In this document: positions 58,383-64,000 of the stretch, one piece after another | Numbering within the stretch: the first letter of the stretch is position 1 | How the letters are laid out: every line of letters begins with the position of its first letter | Origin: Psychromonas sp. SA13A | GTDB lineage: Bacteria > Pseudomonadota > Gammaproteobacteria > Enterobacterales > Psychromonadaceae | Length of the DNA: 64,000 nucleotides | NCBI RefSeq assembly: GCF_011378715.1 | Contig: NZ_WTKU01000001.1 | Location: forward strand, 558,001 to 622,000 | Direction of reading: 5' to 3' | Translations under genes and position numbers: made by a program | The notes under the pieces: model-generated | Database searches by the model: none | Seen by the model: only the letters and a program-made list of their open reading frames with translations | Told to the model about the DNA's origin: nothing

Positions 58383-60206
58383 TTAACCTTTAGTTGGACG
58401 TGCAGCACGTTTACGCTCATTCTCACCCAGTAATTTCTTACGGATACGAATGCTTAATGGCGTTACTTCTACTAACTCATCAACATCGATAAACTCAAGC
58501 GCTTGCTCAAGTGTCAAGATGATTGCAGGTGAAAGTGTTTGTGCTTCATCAGTACCTGAAGAACGAACGTTAGTAAGCTGTTTACCACGAATACAGTTAA
58601 CTGTTAAATCATTTGAACGGTTATGAATACCGATGATTTGACCTTCATAAACTTCAGTAGCGTGACCTAGGAATAAACGACCACGATCTTGTAAGAAGAA
58701 TAATGAGTAAGTAACCGCTTTACCAGTTTGATTACAAACCATTACACCATTTTGGCGTTGACCAATTGTACCGCCTTTGTGCGGACCGTAATGGTCGAAG
58801 CTATGGTATAAAAGACCAGAACCAGATGTAATTGTCATGAATTCAGTTTGGAAACCGATTAAACCACGACTTGGGATCATAAAGTCTAAACGTACACGGC
58901 CTTTACCATCAGGGATCATATTAGTTAGTTCCGCTTTACGGATACCTAATTGTTCCATGATTGAACCTTGATGTTGCTCTTCACAGTCAACTGTCAATGT
59001 TTCCATTGGCTCATGTAACTGACCATCGATCATTTTTTCAATAACTTCTGGACGAGATACTGCTAGCTCAAAACCTTCACGACGCATGTTTTCAATTAAG
59101 ATACCTAAATGTAGCTCACCACGACCAGATACTTTGAATTTATCAGGATCGGCAGTTTCTTCTACTTTTAACGCAACGTTATGTACAAGCTCTTTATTCA
59201 AACGGTCAAGGATGTTACGTGATGTAACGAATTTACCTTCTTTACCACAGAATGGAGAGTTGTTTACTTGGAAAGTCATTGTTACCGTTGGTTCATCAAC
59301 AGTTAATGGCGTCATCGCTTCAACATTATTTTGTGCACAGATAGTGTCAGAGATTTTAAGCTCGCCTAGACCACTGATTGCAATAATGTCGCCAGCTTCA
59401 CCATATTCAATATCATGACGTTCTAGACCTAGGTAACCTAATACTTGACCTACTTTGCCTTTACGTTCTTTGCCGTCAGCACCAATGATAGTTACCGCTT
59501 GGTTTACTTTAACGTGACCACGTGTAATACGACCAACACCGATAACACCTACGTAAGAGTTGTAATCAAGTTGAGATATTTGCATTTGGAAGTCACCATC
59601 GCGATCCGCATCTGGTGGAGCAACAGTATCAACGATAGTTTGGAATAAATCTTCCATGTTATCTTTTTTAGTGTCCATATCAGTACTTGCCCAACCGTTT
59701 AATGCAGAAGCATAAACCACTTGGAAGTCTAATTGCTCATCAGTAGCACCTAGGTTATCAAACAAATCAAATACTTGATCCATTACCCATTCAGGACGTG
59801 CACCAGGCTTATCGATTTTGTTAATAACAACAATTGGTTTTAAACCATGAGCAAATGCTTTTTGTGTTACGAAGCGAGTTTGTGGCATAGGACCATCAAC
59901 CGCATCAACGATCAAACAAACACTGTCTACCATAGATAGAATACGTTCTACTTCACCACCGAAATCGGCATGCCCAGGAGTATCTACGATATTGATATGG
60001 TAATCGTTCCATACAATCGCTGTATTTTTTGCAAGAATGGTAATACCACGTTCTTTTTCAAGATCGTTAGAATCCATTACACGTTCTTCATTATCACCAC
60101 GTGAATCCAAAGTACCAGATTGCTCTAACAGTTTATCAACCAATGTTGTTTTACCATGGTCAACGTGAGCAATGATGGCTATATTTCTTAATTTATCTAA
60201 CGACAT
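58383..60206 (-). CDS. typA: Ribosome-associated translational GTPase TypA (BipA)
   Basis: A 607-residue GTPase that binds the ribosome and aids 50S assembly and growth in the cold or under stress. The G1 motif is [10 protein letters not shown] near residues 14-23, G3 is [16 protein letters not shown] near 75-90 and G4 is [10 protein letters not shown] near 128-137. EF-G-like domains III and V and the specific C-terminal domain follow, ending [20 protein letters not shown] use the ATG at 60206, since GAGG lies six bases before it and the length then equals that of E. coli BipA (607). An ATG four codons upstream overlaps the ribosome binding site. It faces glnA divergently, as in E. coli. Confidence 0.97.
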   Translation of the reverse strand: MSLDKLRNIAIIAHVDHGKTTLVDKLLEQSGTLDSRGDNEERVMDSNDLEKERGITILAKNTAIVWNDYHINIVDTPGHADFGGEVERILSMVDSVCLIVDAVDGPMPQTRFVTQKAFAHGLKPIVVINKIDKPGARPEWVMDQVFDLFDNLGATDEQLDFQVVYASALNGWASTDMDTKKDNMEDLFQTIVDTVAPPDADRDGDFQMQISQLDYNSYVGVIGVGRITRGHVKVNQAVTIIGADGKERKGKVGQVLGYLGLERHDIEYGEAGDIIAISGLGELKISDTICAQNNVEAMTPLTVDEPTVTMTFQVNNSPFCGKEGKFVTSRNILDRLNKELVHNVALKVEETADPDKFKVSGRGELHLGILIENMRREGFELAVSRPEVIEKMIDGQLHEPMETLTVDCEEQHQGSIMEQLGIRKAELTNMIPDGKGRVRLDFMIPSRGLIGFQTEFMTITSGSGLLYHSFDHYGPHKGGTIGQRQNGVMVCNQTGKAVTYSLFFLQDRGRLFLGHATEVYEGQIIGIHNRSNDLTVNCIRGKQLTNVRSSGTDEAQTLSPAIILTLEQALEFIDVDELVEVTPLSIRIRKKLLGENERKRAARPTKG

Positions 60207-60460
60207 GATGTGCCTCAAAAATAACTACTATAAAAATACCAATTAAATAAAAATAGATTATCCACTTTTATTTAATTGGTATGAAAAAATTTAGGCTATG
60301 AAAACACTTAAAGTGAGATAGCCAAATGTGCGCACATTGTAAACATAATTTCAAAAATAGAAAGTTTTAAGTCGGTCACAGTTAGCTTAAATGCTGAAAA
60401 GTTTAAAAAATGCAAGCAACTGAGCACTGAAACACAAAACGCACCAAAAAAGAGCTACGC

Positions 60461-60477
60461 AGCACTACATTGGTGCA
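60461..60477 (+). promoter_or_regulatory. NtrC (NRI) binding site of glnA
   Basis: AGCACTACATTGGTGCA matches the NtrC consensus TGCACYNNNNTGGTGCA at every defined base but the first. It lies about 64 bases upstream of the sigma-54 -24 element, a normal distance for an enhancer. A weaker half-site GCACC begins at 60441. Confidence 0.7.
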
Positions 60478-60538
60478 CAAGATCACATTGTATGGGCTGT
60501 AGCAGAAGAAAAAGCGAGGTATAATGGGCTTTGCCAAG

Positions 60539-60555
60539 TTGGCATAGTTTTAGCT
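60539..60555 (+). promoter_or_regulatory. Sigma-54 promoter of glnA
   Basis: TTGGCA-N8-AGCT gives GG at 60541-60542 and GC at 60553-60554, separated by exactly ten bases, as required for -24/-12 recognition. The start of transcription is expected near 60566, about 130 bases before the glnA ATG. Confidence 0.7.
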
Positions 60556-60697
60556 ACTTGTATCAGCATAAGTTTAGAAGTATAAATACTAGTTCAGAAT
60601 TACGATAAATCGATTTTCATACATTTATGGCTTTTCATACATTTATGAATAACGATTTGTTTTTTAAACATTTCGATGTCAAATGAGGTTCTACAAC

Positions 60698-62116
60698 ATG
60701 TCTGCACAAACAATTCAAGACGTTCTAGCTCTTATTAAAGAGCAAGACGTAAAATTCGTTGATTTACGCTTTACTGATACACATGGTAAAGAGCAACACG
60801 TCTCTATTCCGCATCACCAAGTAAACGAAGACTTTTTCGAAGAAGGTAAAATGTTCGATGGTTCTTCAATCGCTGGCTGGAAAGGGATTCAAGATTCAGA
60901 CATGGTATTAATGCCTGTACCTTCAACGGCTGTACTTGACCCATTTACTGACGATGCAACATTAAACTTACGTTGTGACGTACTAGAGCCAAAAACAATG
61001 TTAGGTTACGACCGTGACCCACGTTCTGTTGCTAAGCGTGCTGAAGCTTACATGCGTTCAACAGGTATTGCTGATACTGTTTTATTTGGTCCAGAACCAG
61101 AATTCTTCCTATTTGACGACGTTAAATACGGTAATACAATGCAAGGTGCTTTTTTCTCGATTGATGCTAAAGAAGCGGCTTGGAACTCAGGTACTTCATA
61201 TGAAGAAGGCAACACCGGTCACCGTCCAGGTGTTAAAGGTGGTTACTTCCCAGTAGCACCAGTTGATTCATCTCAAAACATCCGTTCTGCTATGTGTTTA
61301 ATCATGGAAGAAATGGGTTTAGTTGTTGAAGCTCATCACCACGAAGTAGCAACAGCGGGTCAAAACGAAATCGCATGTCGTTTCAACACAATGGTTGAAA
61401 AAGCAGATGAAATCCAAATTTACAAGTACGTTGTACATAACGTTGCTCACGCATACGGCCAAACAGCTACATTTATGCCTAAACCAATTATTGGCGATAA
61501 CGGTTCTGGTAATCACTGTCACCAATCTTTAGGTAAAGATGGTGTTAACTTGTTCTCTGGTGATCAATACGGCGGCCTTTCTGAAATGGCGCTTTATTAC
61601 ATCGGCGGTATTATCAAGCATGCTAAAGCACTTAATGCATTCACTAATGCATCAACTAACTCTTACAAACGCTTAGTGCCACACTTTGAAGCGCCAGTAA
61701 TGCTTGCATACTCTGCAGGTAACCGTTCTGCGTCTATTCGTATTCCAATTGTACCGACTGCACGTGCAGCGCGTATCGAAGTACGTTTCCCAGATCCAAC
61801 AATGAATCCTTACTTAGGTTTCTCTGCAATGTTAATGGCTGGCCTTGACGGTATTAAAAATAAGATACACCCTGGTGATTCTCTAGATAAAGATCTATAC
61901 GATCTACCTAAAGAAGAAGCTGATGCAATCCCACAGGTTGCAGTATCTTTTGAAGAAGCACTTGCTGCACTAGATGCTGACCGTGACTTCCTTGTTGAAG
62001 GTGGCGTATTCTCAAATGAAGCAATTGATGCATACATTGGTTTGAAAACAGCTCAATGTGAAGCCGTTTCTCGCGCTACGCATCCAAAAGAGTTTGAATT
62101 ATACTACAGCGTATAA
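60698..62116 (+). CDS. glnA: Glutamine synthetase type I
   Basis: A 472-residue enzyme that makes glutamine from glutamate, ammonia and ATP, active as a dodecamer. Key blocks are [17 protein letters not shown] near residues 51-67, the metal-binding [11 protein letters not shown], and [32 protein letters not shown] is the ATP and ammonia site. The adenylylation tyrosine lies in [11 protein letters not shown] near residue 400, so GlnE control is expected. I chose the ATG at 60698, since GAGG stands nine bases before it and the family starts MSAQT. The open frame begins five codons upstream. Transcription is probably under NtrC and sigma-54. Confidence 0.98.
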   Translation: MSAQTIQDVLALIKEQDVKFVDLRFTDTHGKEQHVSIPHHQVNEDFFEEGKMFDGSSIAGWKGIQDSDMVLMPVPSTAVLDPFTDDATLNLRCDVLEPKTMLGYDRDPRSVAKRAEAYMRSTGIADTVLFGPEPEFFLFDDVKYGNTMQGAFFSIDAKEAAWNSGTSYEEGNTGHRPGVKGGYFPVAPVDSSQNIRSAMCLIMEEMGLVVEAHHHEVATAGQNEIACRFNTMVEKADEIQIYKYVVHNVAHAYGQTATFMPKPIIGDNGSGNHCHQSLGKDGVNLFSGDQYGGLSEMALYYIGGIIKHAKALNAFTNASTNSYKRLVPHFEAPVMLAYSAGNRSASIRIPIVPTARAARIEVRFPDPTMNPYLGFSAMLMAGLDGIKNKIHPGDSLDKDLYDLPKEEADAIPQVAVSFEEALAALDADRDFLVEGGVFSNEAIDAYIGLKTAQCEAVSRATHPKEFELYYSV

Positions 62117-62128
62117 GAGAGCTTTTAT

Positions 62129-62186
62129 AAAGCATGATTCAGTTCATGCTTTAAATCAGAAAACCCGTCTTTGCGCGGGTTTTTTT
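62129..62186 (+). terminator. Hairpin and terminator after glnA
   Basis: Two stems follow the stop: AAAGCATGA-TTCAGT-TCATGCTTT (62129-62152), then AAACCCG...CGGGTTT (62161-62182) running into T residues. The second is a normal terminator. Partial read-through would still feed glnL and glnG. Confidence 0.8.
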
Positions 62187-62240
62187 GTCTATATCCTTTA
62201 TATAAGCAACAAATAAGTTGTCCACGATATGAGGTTTTTG

Positions 62241-62780
62241 ATGATTAAAGTTCCCATGCTTTTGTTGATCCCGTTGTTTGTCATGTCAGTATCATCATTA
62301 CAGGCAGAAACAACCATTTATCATTGGGTTGATAAACATGGAAAAAGTCATTTCTCAGACACTGCAGAGCCGGGCACAGAACAGATTATTGTCGAAAATA
62401 AAAATTTAATGCCGGTTAATACTAACCAACCAACAATAAAAAAATTATCGGAAGTTGATGACTTAAGTCTAGATAGGAAAAAAGCAATAAACTATCAAGC
62501 AGAAATTATTTCACCTCAAGATGATATGGCGATACGCAGTAACGATGGCGCATTAGATATTCACGTTAAAACAACACCTGAAAAAGAAAGCTCCCAACGT
62601 TTACAGTTATTTTTAGATGCAGAGCCCTTAGGCACACCTCAATTGTCGCCAACGATGCGAGCATTTAATGTGGACCGTGGTACGCATCAAGTACAAGTTC
62701 ATTTGTTGGATGAAACAGGTAAAACCTTAGCTAAAACGCAAATTGTGACTATTCACTTAAAACGTGCAGCACTTAAATAG
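62241..62780 (+). CDS. DUF4124-domain exported protein
   Basis: A roughly 179-residue protein with a signal peptide (VPMLLLIPLFVMSVSSLQA). The short DUF4124 domain right after it has the motif IYHWVDKHGKSHFSDTAEPG. A second beta-rich part near 95-175 is of unknown type. I prefer the ATG at 62241, since GAGG stands six bases before it. Another ATG at 62229 overlaps that site. It lies between glnA and glnL and is only 11 bases ahead of glnL, so it is co-transcribed with the nitrogen regulators. A function in nitrogen control is not known. Confidence 0.8.
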   Translation: MIKVPMLLLIPLFVMSVSSLQAETTIYHWVDKHGKSHFSDTAEPGTEQIIVENKNLMPVNTNQPTIKKLSEVDDLSLDRKKAINYQAEIISPQDDMAIRSNDGALDIHVKTTPEKESSQRLQLFLDAEPLGTPQLSPTMRAFNVDRGTHQVQVHLLDETGKTLAKTQIVTIHLKRAALK

Positions 62781-62791
62781 AACTTAAAAAT

Positions 62792-63853
62792 ATGCAGAAT
62801 GAACCCAGTAACAAACTTATTTTTACCTTTCTTGAAGAAGCTAAAACCGCGTTTGTAGGATTAGATGCTTCATTAAAATTGATTTACGCTAACCCTGCGA
62901 GTGAGCAATTATTGTCGCAAAGCAAACAACGCTTATACGCACAAAGCCTGTATTCACTGGCTGAGCAGTTCCATTTTAGCCCAGTTTCTATTGCCAACCT
63001 ATTACATGAACAAGCCTCTTTTACTGAAAATGAAGTCACCTTATTCATTGATGGGCAGTCTTTATTAATTGATTTAAGTGCTAGTTACGTGAGCGTTAAA
63101 TCAGATTGTTATATTATTTTGGAGATGCGTTGTATTGAGCAGCAAAAACGCATCAGTCAGGTGCATTATCAAGAGCACCAACAAAAAGCAGCACAGGAAT
63201 TAGTCAGAGGTTTAGCCCACGAGATAAAAAACCCTTTAGGCGGTTTACGCGGTGCGGCACAACTGTTGGAAGCTGAATTACCAGATCCAGAATTAAAAGA
63301 GTTTACCCAAATAATTATTGAACAAGCTGATCGCTTAAGCGGCCTAGTAAACCGTTTATTAGGCCCACAAAAATTAGGTACAAAGGGTATCCATAATATT
63401 CATTCTGTTTTAGAAACAGTTAGAAAGTTGGTGTGTTTAGATTTACCTAAAAATATCACTATTCATATTGATTATGATCCCAGTATTCCCGATTTTGAGA
63501 TGCAACCAGACCAATTACAGCAAGCCTTTTTAAATATCATTCAAAATGCCGTACAAGCCTTACAAAATCAGCCCGAAGAACACCGCATTACAGTGCGCAC
63601 TCGTGCAGCGAATCAAATTACAATTAATGGTTTACCGCAGCGTTTAGCTACTGAAATAAAAATTATTGATACCGGTCCAGGCATACCTGAACACCTCAAG
63701 AGCACATTATTTTATCCGATGGTGACGGGCCGCAAAGATGGCACAGGTCTAGGTTTATCTATCGCACAGGAATTGATCAAACAACATCATGGACGTATTG
63801 AATTTAGTAGTTGCAAGGGTAAAACAGAGTTTTCTGTTTATTTACCAATTTAA
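62792..63853 (+). CDS. glnL: Nitrogen regulation sensor kinase GlnL (NtrB)
   Basis: A 353-residue cytoplasmic histidine kinase/phosphatase that controls NtrC according to the nitrogen state via PII. An N-terminal PAS domain spans about residues 10-115. The H-box has GLAHEIKNPLGGLRGAAQLL near residues 138-157, including the phosphorylated histidine. The N-box is FLNIIQNAVQAL near 246, and the G boxes are IIDTGPGIPEHL and DGTGLGLSIAQELIKQHHG near 312-330. It is 38 bases ahead of glnG. The order glnA-glnL-glnG with one inserted gene matches E. coli. Confidence 0.96.
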   Translation: MQNEPSNKLIFTFLEEAKTAFVGLDASLKLIYANPASEQLLSQSKQRLYAQSLYSLAEQFHFSPVSIANLLHEQASFTENEVTLFIDGQSLLIDLSASYVSVKSDCYIILEMRCIEQQKRISQVHYQEHQQKAAQELVRGLAHEIKNPLGGLRGAAQLLEAELPDPELKEFTQIIIEQADRLSGLVNRLLGPQKLGTKGIHNIHSVLETVRKLVCLDLPKNITIHIDYDPSIPDFEMQPDQLQQAFLNIIQNAVQALQNQPEEHRITVRTRAANQITINGLPQRLATEIKIIDTGPGIPEHLKSTLFYPMVTGRKDGTGLGLSIAQELIKQHHGRIEFSSCKGKTEFSVYLPI

Positions 63854-63891
63854 CTTCCATCTATGCATAAAAATATAAATAAGGAACTAAA

Positions 63892-64000
63892 ATGGCCGCT
63901 TGGATTGTAGATGATGACCATGCCATTCGCTGGGTATTAGAACGCACATTAAAAGCTGAAAACATCGAGCATGCGAGTTTTCCTGACGCTGAGTGCCTAT
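63892..64000 (+). CDS. glnG: Nitrogen regulation response regulator GlnG (NtrC), N-terminal part
   Basis: Only the first 36 codons are in the window. They read as the start of a receiver domain, AAWIVDDDHAIRWVLERTL, with the acidic pocket DDD near residues 7-9. AAGGAACTAAA precedes the ATG. Its place after glnL makes NtrC the clear choice. The sigma-54 activation and DNA-binding domains lie outside the window. It would bind the site seen upstream of glnA. Confidence 0.93.
   Translation, partial: MAAWIVDDDHAIRWVLERTLKAENIEHASFPDAECL

Larger units (their letters stand above)
60207..60697. other. Divergent typA-glnA control region
   Basis: A 491-base AT-rich spacer between the two divergent genes. 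The glnA side holds an NtrC-type site, a -10 box TATAAT at 60520-60525 and a sigma-54 promoter. Nothing coding was found. A single near DnaA box (60258-60266) is probably chance. Confidence 0.6.

Noticed and set aside
60258-60266. TTATCCACT, one base from a DnaA box
   Set aside because: It is a single copy without further boxes, AT-rich unwinding repeats or origin-linked genes. Chance match.

Overview
The window reads as a chromosomal segment of an AT-rich marine gammaproteobacterium. The best guess is a Psychromonas-like relative of Vibrio and Shewanella. This rests on gene order and protein character, not on a database search. Nearly every long frame is a recognisable housekeeping or envelope gene. 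I see no rRNA, tRNA, CRISPR array, prophage or intact insertion sequence.

Layout. 1-5,600: the end of a pitA phosphate transporter gene, an SH3-domain membrane protein, the gspAB (exeAB) secretion-accessory pair and cca. 5,600-9,100: uppP, folK and folB, divergent plsY, a cytochrome c5-type protein and gloA. 9,175-21,030: a long leftward block pilMNOPQ-aroK-aroB-damX-dam-rpe-gph-trpS, in the same order as the hofMNOPQ-to-trpS region of Escherichia coli. Divergent mrcA, then yrfG and nudE, extend that synteny. 25,200-29,000: sthA, yijD, mgsA and a ycbX-like gene. 29,060-38,930: miaE with an SNF2/SWIM helicase, a diguanylate cyclase, galE, comEA, glpG, a FliL-like protein, ubiC and ubiA. 39,040-43,530: a dihydrolipoyl-dehydrogenase-like flavoprotein, a peroxiredoxin-glutaredoxin fusion and rep. 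43,830-48,640: a TetR-MFP-RND efflux operon. 49,020-53,460: a NIT-domain chemoreceptor, rph-pyrE and a DUF481 outer-membrane protein. 53,790-60,210: an M16 protease, dtd, yihY and typA. 60,700-64,000: glnA, a DUF4124 gene, glnL and the start of glnG.

How the genes work together. The pil genes encode the inner-membrane platform and secretin of type IV pili. The glnA-glnL-glnG cluster is the nitrogen-regulation module, and a sigma-54 promoter with an upstream NtrC site is visible before glnA. The peroxiredoxin fusion and the flavoprotein reductase look like a peroxide-defence pair: two good OxyR-type elements lie upstream of the fusion gene, and the reductase ends in an unusual cysteine-rich tail. 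The efflux operon is headed by its TetR gene, and a perfect palindrome overlaps its -10 box.

I find no clearly unprecedented multi-gene system. The most original leads are the redox pair with its cysteine tail and OxyR sites, two MITE-like inverted repeats (4162-4261 and 58194-58274), and the missing fabR between sthA and yijD.
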